Assembly (NCBI RefSeq): GCF_024580145.1
Contig: NZ_JANINI010000010.1
Location: 3,275-67,274 of the forward strand
Origin: Methyloversatilis sp. XJ19-49
GTDB lineage: Bacteria; Pseudomonadota; Gammaproteobacteria; Burkholderiales; Rhodocyclaceae
Direction of reading: 5' to 3'
Length of the DNA stretch: 64,000 nucleotides
The translations under genes and the position numbers were made by a program. The notes beneath the pieces are model-generated. The model made no database searches. It worked only from the letters and a program-made list of their open reading frames with translations, and was not told the DNA's origin. Shown here one piece after another: positions 1 through 8,707 of this stretch. The stretch's first letter is position 1, and each line of letters starts with the position of its first letter.

Positions 1-65
1 CAGCCGCTCCCACAGCCGCTCCCACAGCCGCTCCCACAGCCGCTCCCACAGCCGCTCCCACAGCC
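1..65. repeat. 12-bp tandem repeat (5 full copies, cut by window start)
   Basis: Five exact head-to-tail copies of CAGCCGCTCCCA run from base 1 to 60, followed by a partial copy to about 65. The array begins before the window, so its true length is unknown. The reverse complement reads TGGGAGCGGCTG, which resembles the GTGGGAGCGGC core common in REP-type elements of Gammaproteobacteria; that resemblance is from memory only. It lies just downstream of the stop of the minus-strand transglutaminase-like gene. Confidence 0.9.
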
Positions 66-147
66 CTCATCCCGCCGGCTCAGCGCAACAACACTTTGCC
101 GACTCCGGCAGCGACGTCCGGATGGTGGCGCAGGCGGCGGCTTGTGC

Positions 148-1017
148 TCAGCGGATGCCGTCGGTCGACAACGCTTCGCGGCAGTGCTGCGGCAGGACCA
201 TGTTGCGCGACGGATCGTCGATGGCGGTGGCGCGGATGAACGGGGCTTGCGACAGCACGCCGCCGAAAATCGTGGCGAAGGCGACGTCGGCGGCGTCGCG
301 GCCGGTGCCCAGGCGTACCAGGCCCATCGGGATGGCGGTGCCGGACGGATCGAAGATGTACCAGCGGTCGCCCAGATACACCTCGACGTAGGCGTGGAAG
401 TCCGGCGGACCGAGTACCGGGTCGGCGCCGTAGTCGGTGCCGGTCACGAAGCGGGCCGGAATGTTGATGGCGCGGCACAGCGCGATCATCAGGTGGGCGA
501 AATCGCGGCAGATGCCGACGCGCTCGATCACGGTGTCGACGGCGGAGGTGCTCGAATTCGAGCTGTTCGACGTGAATGCGACGTGGCTCAGCACCCAGTC
601 GCGGATCGCCTGCACGCGGCTGTGACCTTGCCACATGGTGCCGAATTCGCGCGTGGCAAGCCGGATCAGCCGGTCGGACTGGCAGTAGCGGCTGGGGTAG
701 ATGTAGCCCATCACTTCGGGCGGCAGGCGGTGCACCGGCACTTCGGCCAGTTGCGCCGGCTCTGCCCAGTGATGTACCAGATCGACCGTCGCCTGGTATG
801 AAACGGTGAGCGGTCCGGGCTCGGCGCGCAGCCGCATGTAGCGGTTGCCGGTCAGCGGATCGACGTGGATGTGCGGCTCGATCGGCTGGCTCAGCGTCAG
901 GACTTCGCCCGACACGGTCTGGCTGGCGGTTTGCGCGACATGGATGTTGAAGACGAAGTCGGCGCCCTGGAAGTCGATCTGGTAGTTCAGTTCAATCTGC
1001 AATTCGATGCGGATCAT
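148..1017 (-). CDS. transglutaminase-like family protein
   Basis: A 289-residue protein of the bacterial transglutaminase-like (papain-fold) superfamily. The first ~150 residues are the beta-rich N region usual in this family. The core carries a credible Cys-His-Asp triad: Cys170 in VGICRDFAH, His208 in PDFHAYVEV and Asp223 in WYIFDPSG. No signal peptide or membrane segment is visible, so it is probably cytosolic. Substrates of such proteins are generally unknown; they may be amidases, proteases or cross-linking enzymes. A Ser/Asn-rich stretch (about 149-158) just before the catalytic domain looks like a linker. It is divergent from the BON gene at 1299, and the shared 281-bp gap holds one copy of the recurrent dyad motif. 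Confidence 0.88.
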   Translation of the reverse strand: MIRIELQIELNYQIDFQGADFVFNIHVAQTASQTVSGEVLTLSQPIEPHIHVDPLTGNRYMRLRAEPGPLTVSYQATVDLVHHWAEPAQLAEVPVHRLPPEVMGYIYPSRYCQSDRLIRLATREFGTMWQGHSRVQAIRDWVLSHVAFTSNSSNSSTSAVDTVIERVGICRDFAHLMIALCRAINIPARFVTGTDYGADPVLGPPDFHAYVEVYLGDRWYIFDPSGTAIPMGLVRLGTGRDAADVAFATIFGGVLSQAPFIRATAIDDPSRNMVLPQHCREALSTDGIR

Positions 1018-1169
1018 GGTGCGGGCTCCGCGGGGTAGGGTCGCGTGCGCGACCCGGGAGGTTGTCGGAAAAGGGTTGCCGGAAAGGGTGGGACGCGGCG
1101 ATTTGCCGGCAGCGGATATGTCTCAGCGCCGCCAAGAGCGAAGCATGACGCGTGCCACTGCAGGATTCA

Positions 1170-1187
1170 GTGCGCTGGCGAACAGTG
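1170..1187 (+). promoter_or_regulatory. dyad motif site a (GTGCG-N4-CGAAC-AGTG)
   Basis: GTGCGCTGGCGAACAGTG. One arm mismatch from a perfect GTKCG-N4-CGMAC dyad, and the flank is AGTG instead of the usual AGAC. It ends 111 nt before the BON gene start at 1299 and lies about 150 nt upstream of the divergent transglutaminase-like gene. It is the weakest of the ten sites in its flank. A regulatory role is inferred from recurrence only. Confidence 0.45.
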
Positions 1188-1298
1188 CCCTTGATGACAC
1201 GGGCACTTCCGCCCCGGCCGGCTATGCGTGCCGGCGTACATACCCCGGCCCGTTCCCGGCCCACAGTCCTCGTTTGCCCAACGAGGAAAGACAACAAC

Positions 1299-1967
1299 AT
1301 GAACACCAGGAACATGAAGACCGATGCGCAACTGCTGGCCGATGTGCAGGCCGAACTGAAATGGGACCCGTCGATCAAGGCCGACGACGTGAGCGTGAAG
1401 GTCAAGGACGGCGTCGTGACGCTGGGCGGCCACACGGCGACCTTTGCCGACAAGTGGCACGCCGGGTGCGCCGCTCAGCGCGTGTCGGGCGTGGCGTCGC
1501 TGGTGTCCGCCATCAAGGTCGAACTGGCAAAGGGCGAAGGCCGCGATGACACCGAAGTCGCCCGCAACGCCGAAATTGCGCTGTACTGGATGGCCGGTCT
1601 GCCGAAGGGTTCAGTCAAGGTCAAGGTCGACAACGGCATGATGACGCTGCACGGCGATGTGGTCTGGGCGTACCAGATCGACGCTGCCAATGCGGCGGTG
1701 AGTCGACTGCAGGGCGTGACCGATGTCAGCAACAAGCTGGTGCTCACGCCGCGGTCGTGCAACGCCACGGTGCAGTCGGACATCGCCGCCGCACTGAAGC
1801 GTTGCGCAACGGCCGGTGCCAAGCCGATCGACGTTGCTGTCACGGGTTCGCAGGCCACGCTGACCGGTCAGGTGGCGAGCGCGCCGGAACGCGATCTGGC
1901 GCGCCGCGCTGCCTGGAGCGCAGTCGGCGTGAACAAGGTGGTCGACCACATCATCATCGCCGCCTGA
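1299..1967 (+). CDS. triple BON-domain protein
   Basis: A 222-residue protein made of three BON (OsmY/nodulation) domains, at about 5-72, 78-148 and 153-220. Each has the family signature of an alpha/beta unit with a VKVKDGVVTLGG-type strand-glycine motif. BON proteins usually sit in the periplasm or at membranes and help in osmotic and envelope stress, but no signal peptide is visible in this one. The ATG at 1299 is chosen because GAGGAAAG lies about 8 nt upstream and the BON fold starts at once; an upstream in-frame extension is unlike the family. A strong hairpin follows the stop directly. The recurrent dyad motif at 1170 suggests co-regulation with the other stress genes here. Confidence 0.9.
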   Translation: MNTRNMKTDAQLLADVQAELKWDPSIKADDVSVKVKDGVVTLGGHTATFADKWHAGCAAQRVSGVASLVSAIKVELAKGEGRDDTEVARNAEIALYWMAGLPKGSVKVKVDNGMMTLHGDVVWAYQIDAANAAVSRLQGVTDVSNKLVLTPRSCNATVQSDIAAALKRCATAGAKPIDVAVTGSQATLTGQVASAPERDLARRAAWSAVGVNKVVDHIIIAA

Positions 1968-2005
1968 GCCGCATGAAGCCGCTGCGCACGGCGGCTTCAT
2001 GCGGC
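1968..2005 (+). terminator. hairpin after BON gene
   Basis: A perfect 15-bp stem (GCCGCATGAAGCCGC and its complement) closes an 8-nt loop and begins on the base after the BON stop codon. There is no T-run, so it may act as a factor-assisted terminator or mRNA 3' stabiliser. Confidence 0.7.
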
Positions 2006-2102
2006 AGCGCCCCATGGCTGTCCGGTCCGGTCTCTCGTTGAAGGCGCCGCCTCCGCAGGATGTCGGGGCCTGCGCTTTCGTCATGCCTGCTGATCCACTG
2101 CT

Positions 2103-3305
2103 TTGCGTGTCACCTTGAAAAAATCCTTGCTGGTCATCAACGCCGGTTCATCGAGCATCCGCTTCGCGCAGTTCGACCTGGCTTGCGGCGCACAGCCTGT
2201 TCGCGGCATGCAGGGCCACATCGAAGGTCTCGGTCGCACGCCGCAGCTGGTCGTCCATGACCGGCAGGGCGGCTGCGTGATGGAGCGAGCGCTCCAGCCG
2301 ACCGGCAATCCGGCGGCCGACCACGCCAGCGCGCTGGCCGCACTGTTCGACTGCATCGCCGGACCCGAATGGCCGGACGGCCCGCATGCGGTCGCGCATC
2401 GCATCGTGCATGGCGGACCGGCCTTCGCGCGTCCCATGCGCGTCACGCCCGATGTGCTGGCGCAGTTGCAGCAATTCGTGCAGCTGGCACCGCTGCACCA
2501 GCCGCACGGCCTGGCCGCGCTGAGCGCCGCAGCGGCACGCTGGCCCGACGTGCCGCAGATCGCCTGCTTCGACACCGCCTTCCACGCCACCCGGTCGCCT
2601 GTCGAGCAGGCCTACGCACTGCCGCAGCCGCTGCGCGACGCCGGCGTCCGGCGCTACGGGTTTCACGGCCTTTCGTACGACCACATCGCCGGCGTGCTGC
2701 CGCTGCATCTGGGGGCACTGGCCAGTGGGCGCGTCGTGGTGGCGCACCTGGGCAACGGTGCCAGCCTGTGCGCGCTGCGCGGCCGCAGGAGCGTGGCGAC
2801 CACCATGGGCATGACGCCGCTCGACGGTCTGGTGATGGGTACGCGCTGCGGACGCATCGATCCGGGCGCCGTACTGCATCTGATAAACGGGCTTGGCATG
2901 ACGCCGGATGAGGTCCAGACCCTGCTGTACGAGCACTCGGGACTGCTCGGCACCTCCGGCATTTCGGGCGACATGCGGGTGCTCGAAGCCAGCCCCGAGC
3001 CGGCGGCCCGTTTCGCCATCGATCTGTATGTCCATGCGATCACGCGCGAACTGGGCAGCATGGTCGCGCTGCTCGGCGGCCTCGATGCGCTGGTGTTCAC
3101 CGCCGGCATCGGCGAGCACAGTGCGCAGATCCGCGAACGCGTGTGCCGCGACGCGGCCTGGCTCGGCATCGAGCTGTCGGCCGGCGCCAACGACGCGGGC
3201 GAGACGCGCATCAGCACGCCGCGCAGTCGCGCATCGGCCTGGGTCATTCCAACCAACGAGGCGCGGCTGATCGCCCAGCAGGCCGCCGCGCTGCTGCAGA
3301 TCTGA
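2103..3305 (+). CDS. ackA: acetate kinase
   Basis: About 400 residues, the normal length for acetate kinase, which interconverts acetyl-phosphate plus ADP with acetate plus ATP. The family motifs are present in order: NAGSSSIRF near residues 13-21, VAHRIVHGG near 100, CFDTAFH, GFHGLSYD, AHLGNGASL, GTRCGRIDPG near 246 and FTAGIGEHS near 331. The start is uncertain. An in-frame stop lies at 2091-2093, and no ATG follows, so initiation is at TTG 2103 or TTG 2115, neither with a good Shine-Dalgarno. No phosphotransacetylase gene is nearby; the acetyl-phosphate source is presumably the phosphoketolase two genes downstream. The transaldolase follows after 132 bp that hold their own dyad site. Confidence 0.93.
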   Translation: MRVTLKKSLLVINAGSSSIRFAQFDLACGAQPVRGMQGHIEGLGRTPQLVVHDRQGGCVMERALQPTGNPAADHASALAALFDCIAGPEWPDGPHAVAHRIVHGGPAFARPMRVTPDVLAQLQQFVQLAPLHQPHGLAALSAAAARWPDVPQIACFDTAFHATRSPVEQAYALPQPLRDAGVRRYGFHGLSYDHIAGVLPLHLGALASGRVVVAHLGNGASLCALRGRRSVATTMGMTPLDGLVMGTRCGRIDPGAVLHLINGLGMTPDEVQTLLYEHSGLLGTSGISGDMRVLEASPEPAARFAIDLYVHAITRELGSMVALLGGLDALVFTAGIGEHSAQIRERVCRDAAWLGIELSAGANDAGETRISTPRSRASAWVIPTNEARLIAQQAAALLQI

Positions 3306-3330
3306 ACGCCCGCGCAGCGCACCGATGCGG

Positions 3331-3348
3331 GTGCGTCAGCGCACAGAC
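3331..3348 (+). promoter_or_regulatory. dyad motif site b (perfect GTGCG-N4-CGCAC-AGAC)
   Basis: GTGCGTCAGCGCACAGAC is a perfect copy of the recurrent motif. It lies in the ackA-tal gap, ending 89 nt before the transaldolase start, and suggests that tal and the phosphoketolase gene have their own promoter. The segment CGCACC...GGTGCG partly overlapping it could also fold. Confidence 0.55.
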
Positions 3349-3437
3349 CGTCCGGCGCCACCCGCGCACGCTGCACCGGACGAGCGCTGCCGGCGACATC
3401 TGGCCCGGCAGGCGGAAGTGATCCAAGGGGAGCCTGC

Positions 3438-4529
3438 ATGACGGCACTAAAGCACGTGCGCGACGCCGGCCAGAGTCTCTGGCTGGACAGCATCAGCCGC
3501 AGCCTGATCGATGACGGTCGGCTGGCGCGCTACATCGACCAGTACGCCATCACGGGACTGACGTCGAATCCGGCCATCTTCGACGCCGCACTGGGTGAGG
3601 GTGGCGCCTACGACGAAGACATCCGCGCCGGTACGCGCGATGGTCTGTCCGGCGAAGCATTGTTCGCCGGTCTGGCGCTGGCCGACCTGAGGCGCGCGGC
3701 GGCGCTGCTGCGCCCCTGTTTCGACGCCAGCGGTCATGCCGACGGCTGGGTATCGATGGAGGTGTCGCCGCTGCTCGCTGCCGACAGTGCAGCCACTGTC
3801 GCCGCCGCGCGGCAGATCCATGCCGACGCCGCGTGCGTCAATCTGCTGGTGAAGATTCCGGGCACGCCTGAAGGCTTGCAGGCGATCGAGCACACGGTAT
3901 TCGCCGGCATTCCGGTCAACGTGACGCTGCTGTTTTCGCGCGAGCAGTATCTGGCCGCCAATGACGCCTGCCTGCGCGGCATCGAGCGGCGCATTGCGGC
4001 CGGGCTCGATCCGAAGGTCGCCACCGTGGCATCGCTGTTCGTCAGTCGCTGGGATGTGGCGGCCAACAGCGTGATTTCGGTGTCGCTGCAGAACCGGCTC
4101 GGCATTGCGGTTGCCCGCCAGGTGTGGCGCAGCAGTGTCGCCACGCAGGCGTCGCCGCGCTGGCAGGCGGCGCTGGCGGGCGGTGCCCTGCCGCAGCGCC
4201 TGCTGTGGGCGAGCACCGGCAGCAAGGATCCGGCCGTGTCCGACACCCTGTATGTCGATGCGCTGATCGCACCCGGCAGCATCAACACCTTGCCCGAAGC
4301 CACCTTGCTGGCGTTCGCCGATCACGGCCGGCCGCAGCCGGTCATGCCGGACGACGGCGGCGACTGCGACGCTGTGATCGCGCGCATCGATGCTGCAGGC
4401 GTGAAGGTTGCACTGCTGGCAGACCGGCTGCAGCGCGACGGCGTGGGCGCGTTCGCGAAGGCCTGGCGGCAGTTGCTCAAGCGCATCGAAAGCCGAAGCC
4501 ACCTCACGCCCACGGTGGCCGTATCGTGA
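3438..4529 (+). CDS. tal: transaldolase
   Basis: A 363-residue transaldolase, the longer Tal type rather than the ~320-residue TalB. It transfers dihydroxyacetone units in the non-oxidative pentose phosphate pathway. Visible motifs: [12 protein letters not shown] (38-49), [10 protein letters not shown] (105-114), the Schiff-base lysine Lys139 in [19 protein letters not shown], and ASLFVSRWD. The ATG at 3438 has AAGGGGAGC upstream. Its stop overlaps the GTG start proposed for the phosphoketolase (GTGA), so the two should be translated together. Supplying fructose 6-phosphate and pentose phosphates makes it a direct partner of the phosphoketolase. A dyad site lies 89 nt upstream. Confidence 0.93.
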   Translation: MTALKHVRDAGQSLWLDSISRSLIDDGRLARYIDQYAITGLTSNPAIFDAALGEGGAYDEDIRAGTRDGLSGEALFAGLALADLRRAAALLRPCFDASGHADGWVSMEVSPLLAADSAATVAAARQIHADAACVNLLVKIPGTPEGLQAIEHTVFAGIPVNVTLLFSREQYLAANDACLRGIERRIAAGLDPKVATVASLFVSRWDVAANSVISVSLQNRLGIAVARQVWRSSVATQASPRWQAALAGGALPQRLLWASTGSKDPAVSDTLYVDALIAPGSINTLPEATLLAFADHGRPQPVMPDDGGDCDAVIARIDAAGVKVALLADRLQRDGVGAFAKAWRQLLKRIESRSHLTPTVAVS

Positions 4530-6946
4530 GCGCCGCGCTGTTGCACCGCGCACCGCGCGAGGAAATGCTGGTCCGCATGAATGCCTGGTGGCGTGCCGCC
4601 AACTACCTGTCGGTCGGGCAGATCTATCTGCGTGCCAACCCGCTGCTCGAGGTGCCGCTGACGCGCGACCACATCAAGCCGCGCCTGCTCGGCCACTGGG
4701 GCACCACGCCCGGCCTGAACTTTCTTTACGTACACCTGAACCGGCTGATCAAGGAGCACGACCTCGACCTGATCAACATCATCGGTCCGGGGCACGGCGG
4801 GCCGGCGCTGGTCGCGTCGACCTATATGGAAGGCTCATACAGCGAAACCTATCCGGCGATCACGCAGGACCGCGCCGGCATGCAGGCGCTGTTTCGCCAG
4901 TTTTCCTGGCCGGGCGGCATTCCCAGCCATGTCGCACCGGAAACGCCCGGTTCGATCCACGAGGGCGGCGAGCTGGGCTACTCGCTGGCGCACGCCTATG
5001 GCGCGGCGTTCGACAATCCCGGGCTGATCGTCGCCTGCGTCATCGGCGATGGCGAGGCGGAAACCGGCGCGCTGGCCGCGAGCTGGCACTCGAACAAATT
5101 CCTGAACCCGGCACGCGACGGCGCAGTGCTGCCCATCCTGCACCTGAATGGCTACAAGCTTGCCAATCCCGCGCTGCTGGCGCGCATCGGTCGCGATGAA
5201 CTGACCGACCTGCTGCGCGGTAACGGGTACGCGCCGCACTTCGTGTCGGGCGATGACCCGATGACGATGCACCGCCAGATGGCGGACACGATGGACGCCA
5301 TGCTGGCGGACATCCGCGCCATCCAGAGCGCCGCGCGCGCCGTCGATGCGCCGCCGCCGCCGCCGCGCCCCCGCTGGCCGATGCTGGTGTTCGAGTCGCC
5401 CAAGGGCTGGACCGGCCCGGCCGAGGTCGACGGGCTGCCGGTCGAAGGGACCTGGCGCGCGCATCAGGTGCCGATCACCGATTTCAGCCAGCCGGAACAC
5501 GTTCGCCAGCTCGAAGGCTGGCTGCTCAGCTACCGGCCGGAAGAGTTGTTCGATCACTCCGGCACCTTGTACCGCGAGATTGCCAGTCTTGCGCCGTCCG
5601 GCGCGCGTCGCATGGGCGCCAACCCGCATGCCAACGGCGGCCAGCTGCGGGTGCCGCTGCGCATGCCGCCCTGGCGCGACTTTGCCGTCGCACTGGAAGC
5701 GCCCGGCGCGGTCGAGGCCAGTGCCACCCGTGTGCTGGGCAGCTTTCTCGCCGAAGTGATGACCATGAATCTGTCGGCGCGCAACTTCCGCGTGTTCGGG
5801 CCGGACGAAACCGCGTCGAACCGCCTGGGCGCGGTGATCGACGTGACCGGCAAGGCCTGGATGGCCGGGCAGGAACCGGTCGATGTCGACCTGTCGGCCG
5901 ATGGGCGGGTGATGGACGTGCTGAGCGAACACCTGTGCGAAGGCTGGCTGGAAGGCTATCTGCTGACCGGTCGCCACGGCCTGTTTTCGTGCTACGAAGC
6001 GTTCATCCACATCATCGATTCGATGTTCAACCAGCACGCCAAGTGGTTGAAGGTGTGCAACGATCTTCCGTGGCGGGCGCCGATCGCCTCCCTCAACTAT
6101 CTGCTGACGTCGCACGTCTGGCGGCAGGACCACAACGGCTTCACCCACCAGGACCCGGGCTTCATCGACCTCGTTGCGAACAAGAATCCGGACGTCGTGC
6201 GCATCTACCTCGCACCCGACGCCAACTGCCTGCTGTCGATCGCCGATCACTGCCTGCGCAGCCGCAACCAGATCAATCTGATGATTGCCGGCAAGCAGCC
6301 GGAATGGCAGTGGCTCGACGTCGACGCGGCTGCGACGCACTGCGCCGTCGGCGCCGGCATCTGGCACTGGGCAGGCACCGAGCGCGGCGAAGAGGCGCTC
6401 GAACCCGATGTGGTGATGGCCTGCGCGGGCGACGTGCCGACGCTGGAAACGCTCGCCGCCGTGATGCTGCTGCGCGAGTACGTGCCCGGCATCCGCATCC
6501 GCGTCGTCAATGTGGTCGATCTGATGGCGCTGCAGCCGTCGTCGGAGCATCCGCACGGCCTGAGCGATACGGCGTTCGACGCACTCTTCACGTGCGATGC
6601 GCCCATCGTGTTCGCCTTCCATGGCTATCCGTGGCTGATCCACCGTCTGACCTACCGGCGAACCAACCACAGCAAGCTGCACGTGCGCGGTTACAAGGAA
6701 GAGGGCACGACCACGACACCGTTCGACATGGTGGTGCTGAACCACATGGACCGCTACCAGCTCGCGCTCGACGCGATCTGCCGCATTCCGCGGCTGGCCG
6801 ATCAGGTGGATGAGGCCAGGGCAAGGCATCGCGCCAGCGTTGCCGCCCACAAGGCGTGGATCGCCGAGCACGGCGAAGACCTGCCGGAAATCCGCGACTG
6901 GCGCTGGCTGGCCGCGCCGCCCGATGTTCCGCTCAGGTTGCCTTGA
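4526..6946 (+). CDS. xfp: xylulose-5-phosphate/fructose-6-phosphate phosphoketolase
   Basis: A thiamine-diphosphate enzyme that splits xylulose 5-phosphate or fructose 6-phosphate to acetyl-phosphate plus glyceraldehyde 3-phosphate or erythrose 4-phosphate. From GTG 4526 it has 806 residues, in the family range. Signatures: [14 protein letters not shown] near the N terminus, [15 protein letters not shown], and the ThDP/Mg site [19 protein letters not shown] near 173. The reading frame is open far upstream through tal, but the family N terminus fits GTG 4526, which overlaps the tal stop; ATG 4565 is an alternative. A Pro-rich linker (about 273-283) is slightly unusual. With tal and ackA it gives a route from sugar phosphates to acetate plus ATP. 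The end overlaps the convergent regulator gene by 14 bp. Confidence 0.95.
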   Translation: MSAALLHRAPREEMLVRMNAWWRAANYLSVGQIYLRANPLLEVPLTRDHIKPRLLGHWGTTPGLNFLYVHLNRLIKEHDLDLINIIGPGHGGPALVASTYMEGSYSETYPAITQDRAGMQALFRQFSWPGGIPSHVAPETPGSIHEGGELGYSLAHAYGAAFDNPGLIVACVIGDGEAETGALAASWHSNKFLNPARDGAVLPILHLNGYKLANPALLARIGRDELTDLLRGNGYAPHFVSGDDPMTMHRQMADTMDAMLADIRAIQSAARAVDAPPPPPRPRWPMLVFESPKGWTGPAEVDGLPVEGTWRAHQVPITDFSQPEHVRQLEGWLLSYRPEELFDHSGTLYREIASLAPSGARRMGANPHANGGQLRVPLRMPPWRDFAVALEAPGAVEASATRVLGSFLAEVMTMNLSARNFRVFGPDETASNRLGAVIDVTGKAWMAGQEPVDVDLSADGRVMDVLSEHLCEGWLEGYLLTGRHGLFSCYEAFIHIIDSMFNQHAKWLKVCNDLPWRAPIASLNYLLTSHVWRQDHNGFTHQDPGFIDLVANKNPDVVRIYLAPDANCLLSIADHCLRSRNQINLMIAGKQPEWQWLDVDAAATHCAVGAGIWHWAGTERGEEALEPDVVMACAGDVPTLETLAAVMLLREYVPGIRIRVVNVVDLMALQPSSEHPHGLSDTAFDALFTCDAPIVFAFHGYPWLIHRLTYRRTNHSKLHVRGYKEEGTTTTPFDMVVLNHMDRYQLALDAICRIPRLADQVDEARARHRASVAAHKAWIAEHGEDLPEIRDWRWLAAPPDVPLRLP

Positions 6947-7661
6947 GGGCCGGCAGCAGCCGGTCGTACTCGGCTTTCACGACGGCGTAGCACTCGCAGG
7001 TGCGCCGTTCGAGCCCGGCGCGGTCGAGCACCGTGATGTGGCCGCGCCGGTAGCTGATCAGGCCGCATTCCTGCAGCCGGCCGGCGGCTTCGGTCACGCC
7101 TTCGCGGCGCACGCCGAGCATGTTGGCGATCAGTTCCTGCGTCATGACCAGCTCGTTGGTCGGCAGCCGGTCGAGGCTCAGCAGCAGCCAGCGGCACAGT
7201 TGCTGGTCCAGCGTGTGATGGCGGTTGCACACGGCGGTCTGCGCCATCTGCGTGATCAGTGCCTGCGTATAGCGCAGCAGCAGGTGCAGCACCGGTCCGG
7301 CGCGGTTGAACTCCACCATCATCAGGTTGGACTTCAATCGATACCCTTCGCCGGCGCTCTGCACCACGGCGCGGCTGGTGGTCGATTCGCCGCCCATGAA
7401 CAGCGACACGCCGACCAGGCCTTCCTTGCCGACGACGGCAATTTCGGCCGATGCGCCATCTTCCATCACGTAGAGCAGCGACACGATGGCCGTGACCGGA
7501 AAGTACACATGGCTGAGTCGGGTACCCGACTCATACAGCACCTTGCCCAGCGGCATGTCCACCGGCTCCAGGTTCGGAAGCCAGCGGTCCCATTCGGCAT
7601 CGGGCAGCGCGGCCAGCAATTCGTTGGTGCGGGCGAACACAGCAGGAGGTTTCATTTGCAT
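6933..7661 (-). CDS. Crp/Fnr-family transcriptional regulator
   Basis: A 242-residue regulator with an N-terminal cyclic-nucleotide-binding-like domain (about 20-140) and a C-terminal winged helix-turn-helix (about 170-215). It lacks the FNR cysteine cluster, and the cAMP-binding RxS segment of CRP is not recognisable, so the ligand is unknown. The recognition helix reads [13 protein letters not shown] (182-194). Aligned by eye with CRP, the base-contacting Arg180-Glu181 pair is kept (Arg186-Glu187), while Arg185 is replaced by Glu191. A 20-bp perfect palindrome lies inside the coding sequence at 7514-7533. The divergent PRC-barrel gene shares an upstream gap with a dyad site. This is the only DNA-binding transcription factor in the stress region, hence the candidate owner of the dyad motif. 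Confidence 0.92.
   Translation of the reverse strand: MQMKPPAVFARTNELLAALPDAEWDRWLPNLEPVDMPLGKVLYESGTRLSHVYFPVTAIVSLLYVMEDGASAEIAVVGKEGLVGVSLFMGGESTTSRAVVQSAGEGYRLKSNLMMVEFNRAGPVLHLLLRYTQALITQMAQTAVCNRHHTLDQQLCRWLLLSLDRLPTNELVMTQELIANMLGVRREGVTEAAGRLQECGLISYRRGHITVLDRAGLERRTCECYAVVKAEYDRLLPALKAT
7514..7533. repeat. 20-bp perfect palindrome inside the Crp/Fnr-type gene
   Basis: TGAGTCGGGT followed by its exact reverse complement, with no spacer. It covers codons of about residues 43-49 of the regulator, some 130-150 nt inside the gene. It could be a binding site, an mRNA hairpin or chance. Confidence 0.6.
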
Positions 7662-7963
7662 CTTCAGCGGTCTCGTGTGTGGGCCCCGATCGGGTCTCGA
7701 TCAAGGTCGGTCAAGGTGGGGCAGAGAGCCTGTTCGAACCGCATTACACGGATGACGCGAAAGGCGCTGAAGCCTCCAACAACATGCGGTCGGAGCGCCG
7801 AAGTGCCCCGAAAGTATAGGCCACATCTCCTGTCCTGCGCCTGCCGGGGGTGCGACACCGTACAGACCCTGCGGGGCCACCTGTCCATCATGCGATGCAT
7901 TGCTTCTGACCCTGTTGCCACGGCGAACATGCCGGGGCGACCGACCTGACGGAGGTTATCCCG
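7662..7963. other. divergent intergenic region
   Basis: A 302-bp gap between the Crp/Fnr-type gene (minus) and the PRC-barrel gene (plus). It holds dyad site c and a short direct repeat (TCAAGGT spaced by three bases, about 7699-7716). I see no gene. A Shine-Dalgarno (GGAGGT) for the PRC gene lies near 7951-7956. Confidence 0.6.
7850..7867 (+). promoter_or_regulatory. dyad motif site c (GTGCG-N4-CGTAC-AGAC)
   Basis: GTGCGACACCGTACAGAC, with one mismatch in the right arm. It ends 96 nt before the PRC-barrel start and is oriented toward it. It is also about 190 nt upstream of the divergent Crp/Fnr-type gene, so it could serve autoregulation. Confidence 0.5.
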
Positions 7964-8611
7964 ATGCAGCCGAGTCAACTTGTCGCCTTGCATGCCGCCC
8001 AGTCGCACGAAGCGGAGGTGCCGACATTCGACCCCGAGCTGCTTCGCAAGCACCGCATCAGGGTTCGCCGGCTGATCCGCCGCATCAAGGCGGGCTATGG
8101 CGACCCGAAAGACGAGCCCCGCACCGGGCCCGACCGCGCAGCACAGCAGCACACACCAGAGGAGACGACCATGAGCTACCAGGACAGGGACAAGCACGGC
8201 ATGTACAAGGGCGAAGGCGCAGCACCGGGACCGCTCATGCGCCACGGCCCCGGGCCCGGCCTCATGGGGGCTGACACACTGATGGGCAACGACGTGTTCA
8301 ACAAGGACGGCGAAGACCTCGGCGACATCCAGGAGATCATGCTCGACATGCGCAACGGCAAGGTCAGTTACGCCGTGATGTCGTTCGGCGGGTTTCTCGG
8401 CATTGGCGACAAGCTGTTTGCCGTACCGTGGAATGCGCTGACGCTCGACACCGAAAACAAGCGCTTCACGCTCGACGTGGCGAAGGAGCGACTCGAAGGT
8501 GCGCCCGGCTTCAACCAGGACTGCTGGCCCGACATGGCCGACCAGTCGTGGGCGCAGCAGATCCACGACTACTACGGCACCCGTCCGTATTCGGACGACT
8601 CGAAGCTCTGA
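7964..8611 (+). CDS. PRC-barrel domain protein
   Basis: A 215-residue protein whose PRC-barrel lies at about 98-165 (GADTLMGNDVFNKDGEDLG, then a VSYAVMSFGGFLGIGDKLFAVPW-like core whose Phe/Gly-rich turn is typical). Such proteins are common in general-stress gene sets and their function is poorly known. Two starts are possible. ATG 7964 has a strong GGAGGT. ATG 8171 has AGAGGAGA and would give a 146-residue protein with a more usual N terminus (MSYQDRDKHG). The extra 69 residues are charged and rich in Arg/His; I see no domain in them. A nested hairpin follows the stop. Confidence 0.85.
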   Translation: MQPSQLVALHAAQSHEAEVPTFDPELLRKHRIRVRRLIRRIKAGYGDPKDEPRTGPDRAAQQHTPEETTMSYQDRDKHGMYKGEGAAPGPLMRHGPGPGLMGADTLMGNDVFNKDGEDLGDIQEIMLDMRNGKVSYAVMSFGGFLGIGDKLFAVPWNALTLDTENKRFTLDVAKERLEGAPGFNQDCWPDMADQSWAQQIHDYYGTRPYSDDSKL

Positions 8612-8619
8612 ACGCGGCA

Positions 8620-8690
8620 GCCACATGGCTGCACACGGGGCCGGGACTGGCGCTGCCTGTCCCGGCCCCGTCTTCATCGAGCCATGTGGC
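8620..8690. terminator. nested double inverted repeat, bidirectional terminator
   Basis: The inner stem is ACGGGGCCGGGAC (8635-8647) pairing with 8659-8671, followed by TCTTC. Outside it, GCCACATGGCT (8620-8630) pairs perfectly with 8680-8690. It sits between the convergent PRC-barrel and ferritin-like genes and suits both. Confidence 0.75.
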
Positions 8691-8707
8691 GTCGGCGGCA
8701 TCGACCC

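Noticed and set aside
1-65. CRISPR array
   Set aside because: Units are 12 bp, contiguous and without spacers.
4835-6871. Long open frame on the minus strand opposite the phosphoketolase
   Set aside because: Composition is Arg/His/Gln-rich with no domain; it mirrors a well-supported gene and arises from high GC at third positions.
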